DNA of 64,000 nucleotides from Dictyobacter aurantiacus. GTDB taxonomy: Bacteria; Chloroflexota; Ktedonobacteria; Ktedonobacterales; Ktedonobacteraceae. Each line of letters starts with the position of its first letter. Positions within the stretch are counted from its first letter, which is position 1. The position numbers and the translations under genes are program-made. The notes under the pieces were generated by a model. It was not told where the DNA came from, searched no databases, and saw only the letters and a program-made list of their open reading frames with translations. The stretch lies in assembly GCF_003967515.1 (NCBI RefSeq), contig NZ_BIFQ01000002.1:62001-126000 (forward strand), in the 5' to 3' direction. Of the stretch, positions 7,606 through 16,660 are shown in pieces.

Positions 7606-8500
7606 TCCCCAGCGCAATATCGATTTCTATACGGGCGTCCTGGGATTGCGACTGGTCAAAGTGACTGTCAACTTTGATGACCCTGGTTCCTATCATCTGT
7701 ACTATGGTGATAGGGAAGGGCATCCCGGTACGATTATGACCTTCTTTATCTGGCCAGGTGCTCCTCGGGGACGACAAGGAGTTGGGCAAATTCATGCCAC
7801 AGCCTTTTCAGTACCTCAGACGTCACTTGGCTATTGGATCAAACGGTTGCTCGAACATGGTATTCAGTACGAGGGACCAACGACACGTTTTAGTGAACAA
7901 GTCCTCACATTCTGCGATCCTGATGGGCTGATCATCGAACTGGTTGCGCATCTGGGGGAACAAACAGATTCTGTCTGGGAGAATGGAACGATCCCATCTG
8001 AGCACACCATTCGTGGGATTGCGAGTGTGACGCTTTGGGAAGACGAGCCTGAGCAGACAGCTCGTCTCCTGACCAACACGCTGGGATTTCGATTGGTCTC
8101 TGAGGAGCAGAACACGCTCCGTTACGAACTTGGGACAGGGGAATCGGGTACACGTGTAGATGTACGGAATGCCAATGGATTTTGGGCTGGATCGATGGCA
8201 GCCGGTATCGCGCATCATGTCGCATGGCGTGCAGCTACAGATGAAGCGCTACAAAAGTGGCAAGGGCTTCTTGATGATCACGATTACAATGTCACACCAA
8301 TGTTGGATCGCCAGTATTTCCACTCGATCTACTTTCCCGAGCCCGGTGGTGTCCTCTTTGAGATTGCAACCGACCCACCAGGTTTTGCCATCAATGAGCC
8401 AGTCGAGCTATTAGGAACACGACTCCAACTTCCGTCCTGGCTCGAAGCCCAACGTGCAGAGATCGAGCGAGTATTACCACCACTTCAGTATAAACGGTGA
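7556..8500 (+). CDS. VOC-family ring-cleavage-type dioxygenase (PcpA/MhqO-like)
   Basis: 314 residues with two vicinal-oxygen-chelate halves. The first begins GIHHVTAIASDPQRNIDFYT, the second after TIRGIASVTLWEDEP. Likely metal ligands are the His of GIHHVT (9-10), the His pair of GIAHHVAWR and the Glu of LFEIATDPPG, the pattern of (hydro)quinone-cleaving dioxygenases and relatives. AAGGAGG at 7540-7546 fits ATG 7556 better than the in-frame ATG 7550. The long frame opening at 7205 lies mostly inside the sigma gene and is not the real start. Nearby wrbA and hydrolase genes suggest aromatic or quinone detoxification; the substrate is unknown. Confidence 0.85.
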   Translation: MQHSLLGIHHVTAIASDPQRNIDFYTGVLGLRLVKVTVNFDDPGSYHLYYGDREGHPGTIMTFFIWPGAPRGRQGVGQIHATAFSVPQTSLGYWIKRLLEHGIQYEGPTTRFSEQVLTFCDPDGLIIELVAHLGEQTDSVWENGTIPSEHTIRGIASVTLWEDEPEQTARLLTNTLGFRLVSEEQNTLRYELGTGESGTRVDVRNANGFWAGSMAAGIAHHVAWRAATDEALQKWQGLLDDHDYNVTPMLDRQYFHSIYFPEPGGVLFEIATDPPGFAINEPVELLGTRLQLPSWLEAQRAEIERVLPPLQYKR

Positions 8501-9119
8501 TGATGTCATATCTCTCCTCGGTAAGCCCAAGTGGCAATATTGACGCACTACAAGAAAAATTGTTGAGTAAGCACAAAGGTACACCTATTGAAGCCTTCGG
8601 TTGAGCAAGCGTCCCTGCCTGGTCGAGGTGTTCCCGCTGGTGAGATAAGAGGGAGGGAGAGGATGTCCATGAAGCCAGTGAAGCCAGCGTGGGAGAGAGG
8701 GTGTATCGTGACGTTGATCGGTCCAGGGGAGCACAAGGGCGTGAGCAGGCTCTCATGGGCCTGTGAGGGCATGGTGGAGCCGTATGATGGAGGCGAGGAA
8801 CCGGTGCAGTGTACACATCTGGTCGATGTATGGTCAGTGGCAGGATGGGAGATGTGCCCCCGGGAGCATGACCGTACGTTGTGAGCATGGTATCGAACCA
8901 ACCCGCAATCTTTCTACATGCACGAGAGCTCTCACCGTAAGAAGAAATACGTATTGGACATACCACCGGTATAGCCTGTATAGTCAAGGGAAAAACAGGG
9001 AGAAACAAGGGTGATCCCTTCAGAAAAAAAGATCTTCTTGCTTTGCGCTCTCTTCAGAGAGCTGTCAATGCCAGTATGAAGAGATAAAGAACTATTCTAC
9101 GTTCCCGAAAAGGAGAAAA
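8501..9119 (+). other. Non-coding stretch of about 620 bases
   Basis: No frame here has convincing coding character. The middle part (8630-8880) is purine-rich and GC-rich on the plus strand with many short repeats of GTGAG, GGGAG and GGAGG; it ends in a more AT-rich promoter-like region before 9120. It could be a structured RNA or a decayed element. I see no defined feature. Confidence 0.3.
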
Positions 9120-9842
9120 ATGCGAATGCATGCCAATATTGTCCTGGTCCATGGAGCCTTCTGTGATGGTTCAATCTGGTCAGATGTAATGCCCTTTCTG
9201 CAAGAGGCTGGCCATCATGTCCTTGCTGTCCAGTTACCGCTGATCAGCTTATCAGACGATATCGCACGGACAAAGAGCGCCCTTGCCTCACTCTCTGGTC
9301 CAACGCTTCTGGTCGGACATTCCTATGGTGGGATGGTCATTACTGGAGCGGGAACCGATGCGCCCAACGCCGTTGGCCTGATCTATATTGCTGGCACGGT
9401 TCCCGATGAAAACGAGACGCTGATTGAAATCAATGCCAGGTTTCAGCCTGCTGCTTCCTCCCAGTCGGGTATCTCATCCTATGTAGAGAATACCGTATGT
9501 ATCAATCCTGATGCGTTTCATTGGGCGTTCAGTGAGGATATTGACCCTGTGCGATCCAGGGTTCTGGCAGCTGCTCAGAAACCTACCAACATCAACTGCT
9601 TTATGGAGAAAGCAGGTCCACCTGCCTGGAAAAAGCTTCCCTCATGGTATCTTCTTTCAGAACAGGATCGCTGTATCAATCCCGACTGCGAGCGCTGGAT
9701 GGCTCAGCGTGCTGGCTCGACACTCAGCACCATCGTCTCCAGTCACGCGTCCCTCATTTCCCATGCACGCGAAGTGGCTGATCTCATTCTCGCTGCTGCC
9801 CAGGAAAGCACAAAGGAGATTGTCTCTTCGCCAGGGCTGTGA
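9120..9842 (+). CDS. Alpha/beta hydrolase (EstC-like)
   Basis: 240 residues. The oxyanion motif HGAFCDGSIW is close to the N-terminus, the nucleophile elbow is GHSYGG (Ser68), the acid is probably in SEQDRCI and the catalytic His in the segment SSHASLISHA. The architecture is that of small esterase/lactonase-like hydrolases; no signal peptide is present, so it is cytoplasmic. A good ribosome site (AAAAGGAG) precedes ATG 9120. It probably has its own promoter, given the 620-base gap upstream, and a hairpin follows 38 bases after its stop. The substrate is unknown. Confidence 0.85.
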   Translation: MRMHANIVLVHGAFCDGSIWSDVMPFLQEAGHHVLAVQLPLISLSDDIARTKSALASLSGPTLLVGHSYGGMVITGAGTDAPNAVGLIYIAGTVPDENETLIEINARFQPAASSQSGISSYVENTVCINPDAFHWAFSEDIDPVRSRVLAAAQKPTNINCFMEKAGPPAWKKLPSWYLLSEQDRCINPDCERWMAQRAGSTLSTIVSSHASLISHAREVADLILAAAQESTKEIVSSPGL

Positions 9843-9879
9843 GGGAATTTCCTGGTCTTAGCATATATCAACAAAAAAC

Positions 9880-9910
9880 TTCTAGGATCATCCCACTGAT
9901 GATCCTAGAA
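9880..9910. terminator. Perfect 13-bp hairpin
   Basis: Arms TTCTAGGATCATC (9880-9892) and its complement (9898-9910) around CCACT. An A-run lies before it, so the U-tract is on the minus-strand side. By position it probably ends the hydrolase transcript. Confidence 0.6.
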
Positions 9911-10165
9911 AGAGTCTAAGCTATCCTTGTAAAACCCACCAGAAAGCTCCCACAGAACCGCAGAATTTTCCTAGACAGTCTGTCTCAAATGTATTATGGT
10001 AGAAGCGCATCCATAGGGATGGAACAGTTCTGAGGCAGTGCAATAACGAGAAGATCACGAAAATCAGACTTCAGGTGAGTTTTGCACGAGAAGCGGAACG
10101 ATTCGGATATACAGGTCTCTAGACCAGTGAAAGATTCCCGTACAGAAGGAAGGATTCTCATTTCG

Positions 10166-10651
10166 ATGATACGTTATAGGACCAGGAAAAAGGGCGATTC
10201 AGGCTGTTTTGTGTTGCTTTTCGGACTCATTTTTCTGGCGGTTGGTATCTATCTTGTTCGAGATACCATTACGTTTTTGCCAGGGACGATCACAGCCCAG
10301 GGGACAATTATCAATTGTGTGTATGGTGATGGTGATGCTTCCAACTCCTGTAGTCCCACGGTCCGTTTTCGGACCCAAAGGGGGCAAACCATTACCATTG
10401 ATTCAACCAGCAGTGACTCTGCCTGGCACAAGGGGTTGCAGGTACAGGTACGCTATCATCCGGCTACCCCACAGGATGGCCGAATCGGGAATTCATTTAT
10501 AGATATCTGGGCCTCGCCATTGATATTTGTCGGGCTGGGAGGCCTTGTTGTCCTCATCGGCATGTTTCAGTTCGTACGTACCATACTGCTCCGTATCTTC
10601 ATGGGAGGAGGACTACAACGGGCCGGGCAAAGCAGGGGAGGTTGGCGGTAA
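10166..10651 (+). CDS. DUF3592-type membrane protein
   Basis: 162 residues from ATG 10166, chosen over the TTG at 10082 because GAAGGAAGGA lies just upstream. One membrane segment near the N-terminus (CFVLLFGLIFLAVGIYLV), an extracytoplasmic beta domain of about 90 residues (TAQGTIINCV ... VQVRYHPATPQDGRI) and a second segment (FVGLGGLVVLIGMF) form the usual DUF3592 layout. The family is uncharacterised. The stop codon is only 10 bases from the left end of the IS6-type element, so the native downstream sequence has been displaced. Confidence 0.75.
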   Translation: MIRYRTRKKGDSGCFVLLFGLIFLAVGIYLVRDTITFLPGTITAQGTIINCVYGDGDASNSCSPTVRFRTQRGQTITIDSTSSDSAWHKGLQVQVRYHPATPQDGRIGNSFIDIWASPLIFVGLGGLVVLIGMFQFVRTILLRIFMGGGLQRAGQSRGGWR

Positions 10652-10660
10652 GGTGCGCTG

Positions 10661-11498
10661 GGTTGTGTTGCAAGAAATATGAAGAAAAGAAATTGAGCGC
10701 GAGGGTGCCTCTCCATCGTTCTTAGACGGCCACTCCAAACAGTGTGGCAACCAAAGCAACCTGGTCCCTCATATCTCCTTTTCCCGCCCCTTGTAATTGC
10801 CCTTTCCGCAGCATGTTCATGATCTCGAAGCCTTGTACGGTTCGCCATGCCATCTTGAAGGAGAAAAAGCCCATTCCTGGCTTCGTCAATCGTTTGATAA
10901 ACCGATGATCTTGTTCCACCAGATTATTGAGATACTTCACTTGTCGTAACTCGCAGTTTTTGGGCAGACGACCTTCAGCTTTCAGTTCAGAAAAAGCTTT
11001 GGGATAGGCAGCGTTTTTGTCCGCATTCATCACTCGTGGCGCGCTCGTATGAGAGGCGGCGAGCGTTTTGAGCAAGAAGCGCGAAGCCGCGTGCGCATCT
11101 CTGGTTGGACTGAGCAGGAAATCGAGCGTGTTCCCAGATGAGTCAACTGCTCGATAAAGGTACATCCACTGCTTTTTGACCTTGATATAGGTTTCATCAA
11201 CTCGCCAGGAATCGGTCGTGAGTTTCGCATGAGGGCGGCAACGCCGATCAAGTTCAGGGGCATAGTGCTAAACCCAGCGATAGATCGTGGTATGGTCCAC
11301 CTGCAACCCTCGTTCAAGCATGATCTCTTCGAGATCGCGGTAGCTGAGCGCGTAGCGCAAGTACCACCTGACGCGCAAGAGAATGAGGTGGGCCTGGAAA
11401 TGACGCCACTTGAAGGGGCTCTGTTCGATCATGATAGATCCTCTTGGTTCTGTTTTTTCCCGACCTTACCAGATCAACTTCCTTCTTGCAACACAACC
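10661..11498 (-). mobile_element. IS6-family insertion sequence (838 bp)
   Basis: Perfect 16-base terminal inverted repeats, GGTTGTGTTGCAAGAA at 10661-10676 and its complement at 11483-11498, contain the GTTGCAA core typical of IS6-family ends. They enclose one transposase gene on the minus strand. The flanking octamers (GTGCGCTG and GCCAATCT) do not match, so the expected 8-bp target duplication is gone or the copy arose by recombination. Confidence 0.85.
10722..11432 (-). pseudogene. IS6-family DDE transposase with an amber codon
   Basis: 236 codons if read through, the family size. The N-terminus (MIEQSPFKWRHFQ, then LSYRDLEEIMLERGL) is the helix-turn-helix region. The DDE core shows Asp in WRVDETYIKVK, Asp in NADKNAAYPK and Glu in LVEQDHRFIKR. 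Codon 55 is TAG (11268-11270), where HTTIYRWV-stop-HYAPEL should read Gln, so one C-to-T change inactivates it. The downstream fragment can start at an internal ATG (11165), but this would lack the DNA-binding part and the first catalytic Asp. Confidence 0.85.
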
Positions 11499-11576
11499 GC
11501 CAATCTTGCGCAGGCCTTTCACACAGCATCATGGCATTTTCGCGTTTACACGGCACTCCAACCGGGGCTTCCATAA

Positions 11577-11617
11577 AATACAAGTGGCGCGTGAATAAAT
11601 CGCGCGCCACTTGTATT
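11577..11617 (-). terminator. 15-bp hairpin at the end of the peptidase gene
   Basis: Arms AATACAAGTGGCGCG (11577-11591) and its complement (11603-11617). On the minus strand it follows the peptidase stop codon by about 30 bases and is followed by TATTTTATGG, consistent with an intrinsic terminator. Confidence 0.65.
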
Positions 11618-11648
11618 AATGATGAGCCATACTACAAACACAAGCGCA

Positions 11649-14600
11649 TCAGTACTTGAAGGCCTGGATCTGCGCGTTATCAGGCCCGAATGTCCACCCG
11701 GTACGGGTTGAGGGGTCAAGCTGAATGCCGCGCTGACTGTGCAGGCCCAGCGGATTGAGTCCATTGATAAAGTTAAATGCAGAGAGCGTGCGCACGACGG
11801 CACCGGTGTTGAGATCCAATAGGTCAAGCTGGCTCATCACATTGCTATCCGTCATCTGTGGTGGCATTCCGAAAAATAGCTTTCCAACGGGTGTTTTATA
11901 GGCGACTACTGCCAGATGATGTATGCCATCCACAGCCAATGTCAACGGTTTTTCCCTGCGTAGCACAAAGCTGTTGCCAGCAAGAAGCGTCTTTTCGTCG
12001 AAGGACTGAAGGCGGGTTGTGCCGGGAAAGTTGACGCTGAAAGAGGTGTAGGAGAGCGACCATCCGTTACCTCCCTGTTGGTCGTCAGCGAAGGCAAGGC
12101 TACAGTTACTTACAAAGGCAGTAGATGCCGTAACCTGCATGGTATCCAGGTTTACGTCCAGCACTTGTGAGGAACCGATACCAAGGCAGACCTGTCGAGA
12201 AACGTGCACATGGCCAGTGGCCTGATCCAGGTCGATGGTGTTATAGTAGCCAGCGCTCACGTTCTCGGCGGAGTCCAGAGGGATTGCCGTACCCAGTTTG
12301 CCCGTTGCCAGATCGAGTGGCAGGATCTCGTCAGCGTTGCCGGGTTGTACCCACATCAACAGTGCTGCCCGGTGGTTCTGCTGATCGACCCGGCCGCTCT
12401 GCAGCACATACTGATTGGATGCCAGAGTAATGGGCTCACCAACCTCCTGGTTAGCCACCATATCCCAGATCTCTAACAGCTTCGTATCACTGCTCGTTTG
12501 ATGTGTTAGCAGCACGCGGTGCAGCTGGGTGTCTACCCCAATCACGCTGTACCGGGCATTTGGCGTGACATCGCGAGTAATTGTTGCGCCATATACACCG
12601 GTGATCGAATTGTAGTGGAGTACCGATAACCCGGATATGCCACTGCTGATGACAATTGAGTCTGGGCCAGCGATGGCAAAATCGAGCGCGATCCCATCGT
12701 CAGGGATAATACCGTTATTGAAGGTCAGGGCCGAAGATGGAGAGGCCTGGCCGACTACGTCACCTTGACTGTTTACTGGCAGTATCCGCAGATTGTACTG
12801 GAGGGCGTCGGTCAAATCGAGCCCAGGGGCATTGAGCGATATGACACCCGACGTTCCAGGGAGGCGCTGATAAACGATAGACCCGCTATCATAGCCATCG
12901 TTGTCGCGAGCAGTCCCATTCTGTGCGGTGAATGTATTGAGCGAGTTGTAAAGCGTAGGCCCAGGAGCTGAGATCTCAAGGATCGCACCCTGTGCGTCGT
13001 CTATCTCGTCAACCGAGTAGCGCAGGGTGAAATCAGGGGCGTTACGCGTGATAATCACCTGGTGGCCTGGCTTCTGACCTGGTGAGGACACAATCGGAGC
13101 ATCTGGTCGGTTGTTTGCGCTAAAACCGTCTAAACGCACCGGGGCGAACTCACCATATATGGGTGCGGCCGTCCTGGCGCTATTCTGAATCAGTCCCACG
13201 CCGTAGATGCCACCGCCAGAAGAGAAGACACTGGCCGGGATGGTGATGGTGCCACTTGTCTGCGTTAGCGGCGTTGACCAGGCCACGTTGAAGAGTGGCG
13301 CGAGCACAGGATTCCAGTGTCCAACGGTGGAAACAACCAGCTGGGGGGATGCGACATTGCGCACACCACTGAGATCATACTGTACGCTGACATCATGTCC
13401 TGGCTGCACGATAGGATTAACGGTCGGTGCTAATGCCTCTGTGAATGTGCCATCGCTGGCACTCAAGGTCAGGGTGCGGGTTACCGAGGCTACCGTACGA
13501 CCTTCTCGGAGCACATCAAAGGCCACATTCAAGGTACGATCCGTAGTAGATACTACGGGGAGTCCAGCTGCCTCTAGCAACTGTATCGGTGTGACACGGA
13601 TAGATGGCGTGGCTGAGAGGAAACGTGTCGAACCAACGGTTAACTGATAGCTGTCTCCATGTCGGGTGTTGGTAAGGTCGGCAGCGAACGTGACCGGTCC
13701 AGAGAGCCCTTCACCACTTGGCTGGTTCAAACCATTGGATGGGCCCGCGAGATCGATGGTATTCTGATCGGTCATCTCTATGAATCTGCCTCCCAGGCCG
13801 CCGAGCGTCTGGTGGTGTGCGACAGAAAGCCGAACCAGTTGAGGATCCTGGCTGCCAGGATCATGGGGAAGCAAGGCATCTACCGCGGCGGTAATGTCCA
13901 GTTGAGGGCCTACCTGAAGCTGACGATCGATTTGTGCGGGTGTACCCACAGTGCGACCAGTACTCTCTAACAAGGTGCGGATCTGAGCGGGCATTAAATG
14001 ATGCCCTGTAAGTAATCCAGCCTGGTGAACCACGGCAGCGGCAGCCGCGATCTCTGGCGCTGCCGCCGAGGTGCCACCCGTGAGCACAGGCAAGACCGAT
14101 TGTGCGGTCGCGCCACCTGTTTGGTAGTGCTCAAACGCGACGATATTGTCGCTTGGCGCGGAGAGATTAATGCGAGAGCCGAAGCCAGAGGAGAAGTTAC
14201 CGGAGCCGCTGACCCTGGTTTCCGCGACAGTCGCGGTACTCATGTTACCATTGGTCAGGGTATTATCGGTGGTGGTGCCCCCTGCCGCGATTGCACCGGA
14301 ATCCATGACCTGGCTGGGAGTAGTAGAGAATGCGTCATCGTCAATATTAGTGACGCGGTTCGGATCGCTGGTTACATTGGTTGGAGTGCTGCCACCATCA
14401 GGTCCCACGGAGGCTGGCGTATAGAGGCGAGTCCCGTCGTTTGCCGCGATAGTAACGGTGATGCCGTACTGATGTACGATGGTAGAGATAGTGGATTGGA
14501 GCAGTAGATCATCTTCCAAATAACGACCAGCAAAGCCGTTGACATCGGTACCAAACCCCAGGCTCGCATTAATAACGGTCGGACGCGGATTCTGTTGTGC

Positions 14601-15707
14601 TGCGGCCAGTAGCGCGGTTGCGATCTCGTCGAAGGTTGGCTGTGAAGGAACCACCAGACGGTACGACGCGCCTGGTGCGATGCCCAGCAGGTCGGTAGCT
14701 CCACTGCCAATAGCATCAGGACGCTGCTGATCGTGTGGCAGTGGGGCCATTACGCTGAAGTCAAGCAGGATTTCGCCGTTCGCCGGATCCTGCCCCTCGG
14801 TGGAGCCTGTCGGGTCGAGCTTGCCAGAGGCATCAGTCGTCCAGGTAGGGATGAGCGGCATAGATGGCAGGTCCAGATAGCGTTGACCGTTGCGAACGAT
14901 CGTGGTTGGGCCATTGGACCGAACATATGAGTCTCCAGCATCCGCCATCGACTGATCGGTCAGGTCACCTATACAGACGTTTGTGATGATCTCACCTGTA
15001 CCAGGTAGCTGGTTGTAGCGGCTCTGCAGTTCCTGGTAGGCACCCATGGCGTTGACTCCGCCAGCATTAAGCCAGCTCTCCAATGAAGAGGTAAGTCCGT
15101 AATTGGATGGCAATGCCGAACTGGTTGCTTGCTGCTCCATCTGCGTAGTTGCTTGTTTGGCTGCAACATTGACGATTGAGGTGGGTAGAGTAGTAGGAGG
15201 AGTGTTCATACCCATAACATACCGATCTGGTTCAGCAAGCACAACACCCGAGATCGTTGCAAGTTGAGTGGCCGCGGCTGTGGGGTCGGCCTTTCCAATC
15301 TCGGCAAGTACCAGATTGTTGCCCAATGAGCGCAGCGCTGTGGTGTGGAGGGCTTCCAGCGCCTTATTGAGAGTGGGGGAAGAGGTTTTATGGGAAGATT
15401 TGTCGTTCGCGAAAATTGTAGTCCCCGAGGCCAACTGTAACAGTACCCGTCCGGGAACTACAGAGCCGGCCTTGCTAGCGACTCCATCGAGCTTAACTGG
15501 CTGCCACGCATCACCCAGCGCAGGCTGGCCATTCATTGTGTTATCTGGCGTCTTTAGCATTGGCGGTACGCTGTTGGCTCGGGCAGCCAGGGCAGTCGGA
15601 GAGGAAAAGAATGTGCATAGCATACCCAGAACAAGCAGAGGGCACATGAGGCGGGTTCCCCATCGCGTCTGCCTCAGAGATAGAAAACGTCCCTGTGTAA
15701 AATACAT
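11649..15707 (-). CDS. Secreted subtilisin/sedolisin-clan serine peptidase, very large
   Basis: 1352 residues from ATG 15707, preceded by GGGAGA; a TTG at 15731 is the alternative. A signal peptide (LMCPLLVLGMLCTFFSSP then ALAA) is followed by a propeptide-like segment (VVPGRVLLQLASG ... NNLVLAEI). The catalytic domain covers roughly residues 220-620: INASLGFG is the oxyanion region and GGTSAAAPEIAAA carries the nucleophilic Ser. No HGTHVAG His motif is seen. Instead GEILLDFSV has Glu and Asp four residues apart, as in sedolisins (S53, Glu-Asp-Ser catalysis). The last 700 residues are Ig-like and then beta-propeller-like segments, probably for binding to surfaces or polymers. Exact family (S8 or S53) is not settled. 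Confidence 0.8.
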   Translation of the reverse strand: MYFTQGRFLSLRQTRWGTRLMCPLLVLGMLCTFFSSPTALAARANSVPPMLKTPDNTMNGQPALGDAWQPVKLDGVASKAGSVVPGRVLLQLASGTTIFANDKSSHKTSSPTLNKALEALHTTALRSLGNNLVLAEIGKADPTAAATQLATISGVVLAEPDRYVMGMNTPPTTLPTSIVNVAAKQATTQMEQQATSSALPSNYGLTSSLESWLNAGGVNAMGAYQELQSRYNQLPGTGEIITNVCIGDLTDQSMADAGDSYVRSNGPTTIVRNGQRYLDLPSMPLIPTWTTDASGKLDPTGSTEGQDPANGEILLDFSVMAPLPHDQQRPDAIGSGATDLLGIAPGASYRLVVPSQPTFDEIATALLAAAQQNPRPTVINASLGFGTDVNGFAGRYLEDDLLLQSTISTIVHQYGITVTIAANDGTRLYTPASVGPDGGSTPTNVTSDPNRVTNIDDDAFSTTPSQVMDSGAIAAGGTTTDNTLTNGNMSTATVAETRVSGSGNFSSGFGSRINLSAPSDNIVAFEHYQTGGATAQSVLPVLTGGTSAAAPEIAAAAAVVHQAGLLTGHHLMPAQIRTLLESTGRTVGTPAQIDRQLQVGPQLDITAAVDALLPHDPGSQDPQLVRLSVAHHQTLGGLGGRFIEMTDQNTIDLAGPSNGLNQPSGEGLSGPVTFAADLTNTRHGDSYQLTVGSTRFLSATPSIRVTPIQLLEAAGLPVVSTTDRTLNVAFDVLREGRTVASVTRTLTLSASDGTFTEALAPTVNPIVQPGHDVSVQYDLSGVRNVASPQLVVSTVGHWNPVLAPLFNVAWSTPLTQTSGTITIPASVFSSGGGIYGVGLIQNSARTAAPIYGEFAPVRLDGFSANNRPDAPIVSSPGQKPGHQVIITRNAPDFTLRYSVDEIDDAQGAILEISAPGPTLYNSLNTFTAQNGTARDNDGYDSGSIVYQRLPGTSGVISLNAPGLDLTDALQYNLRILPVNSQGDVVGQASPSSALTFNNGIIPDDGIALDFAIAGPDSIVISSGISGLSVLHYNSITGVYGATITRDVTPNARYSVIGVDTQLHRVLLTHQTSSDTKLLEIWDMVANQEVGEPITLASNQYVLQSGRVDQQNHRAALLMWVQPGNADEILPLDLATGKLGTAIPLDSAENVSAGYYNTIDLDQATGHVHVSRQVCLGIGSSQVLDVNLDTMQVTASTAFVSNCSLAFADDQQGGNGWSLSYTSFSVNFPGTTRLQSFDEKTLLAGNSFVLRREKPLTLAVDGIHHLAVVAYKTPVGKLFFGMPPQMTDSNVMSQLDLLDLNTGAVVRTLSAFNFINGLNPLGLHSQRGIQLDPSTRTGWTFGPDNAQIQAFKY

Positions 15708-16510
15708 AATAAGAAATTCTCCCAAATCCAAAAATAAGATGTGAATAGCTTCAATCAGAAGCTAGCTGAGAGAGAGATGAAGATGCAGAAAGAAAGAGCA
15801 TCTTCTAAATGCTTGACGGTGTGTCGAGTGAGCTCAAGATCTTAGGATATGAAACACCGTACTGTGCGGCTGATCGTGTACGTCCTTGAGGATGTTTTGC
15901 CGATGATTGTAAGGGGCAGTGTATCGGTCACATCGCTAGAAAAAATGTCTTTGCGTATACTGCATGAAAAAAGCTTCTCCTACAACCAAACATTTTATAC
16001 AATAGCTAGAATCAGAAGTAACTGCGAGATCGACGAAGATGTAACAACGAAGAAGATTATCAGCTGGTATTTTCGATTACCTCCATATCAGCAAATACTT
16101 AAATTTATTGTTGCACTGTATCTCCATAGAGATTTCCTTCGATAATTGTTGCGAGTAGCAGTAACATCTTTTTTTCTGATTGCGCCATTGTTCAGTTTTA
16201 TACTACAACTATACAGTATCAAAAAAATTCATGTCAATAAAAATAATGGCGTAAATATTTTGATTGATGGAATTCTCGAAAAAATGTCTAAAATGCACAT
16301 ACAGGGTACAATCCCACTTATCGACAGGTGCATTCCCATAGAAGTAAAAGCAGTATCCTCCACCAGAATAACAGCCGCCCTCCTCTCTTTCCGCTCGCAA
16401 TCCCATATATAGAAATTAAAATAAGACAAGGTCCATTTTATTGTGGCAAAAGGCTCTGTCGCGAACACCACTGTTCTCTATTATCCTTCATAGTTCCGTC
16501 ACGACTAGCG
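15708..16510. other. AT-rich intergenic stretch of about 800 bases
   Basis: It separates the divergently oriented peptidase promoter region from the end of the IS607-type element. Two short open frames (15849-16145 and 16146-16412, plus strand) have no recognisable motif, no good ribosome site and composition like the surrounding AT-rich DNA; I do not accept them as genes. The peptidase promoter must lie close to 15740-15800. Confidence 0.4.
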
Positions 16511-16660
16511 AATCCTGACAGGTGTCAGGATTTTCACGTGAGCAGCTTAGTGAGGGAACGACAGCCTCACGGGATGGACTACTGGCAGATGAACCTTGCA
16601 CTCCCCATCCGCTACTCCCTCCACCTCAAAGGCATCAGGAGCTGCTTTTCGAATAATGTT
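16511..16660 (-). ncRNA. Probable omega RNA (reRNA) at the 3' end of tnpB
   Basis: Inferred from position. TnpB-guiding RNAs cover the end of the tnpB coding sequence and run to the element's right end, with the guide in flanking DNA. Here the tnpB stop (16547) is followed by a perfect 10-bp stem, AATCCTGACA with its complement (16511-16532). The guide would then be read from bases just below 16511. Exact 5' and 3' ends cannot be seen. Confidence 0.45.

Noticed and set aside
8760..8810. Possible group II intron domain V (GAGCCGTATGATGG)
   Set aside because: The closing strand needed for the domain V hairpin (an ACGGTTC-type end) is not present, and no intron-encoded protein is nearby.
15849..16412. 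Two consecutive small plus-strand frames
   Set aside because: AT-rich, no ribosome site, no recognisable motif.
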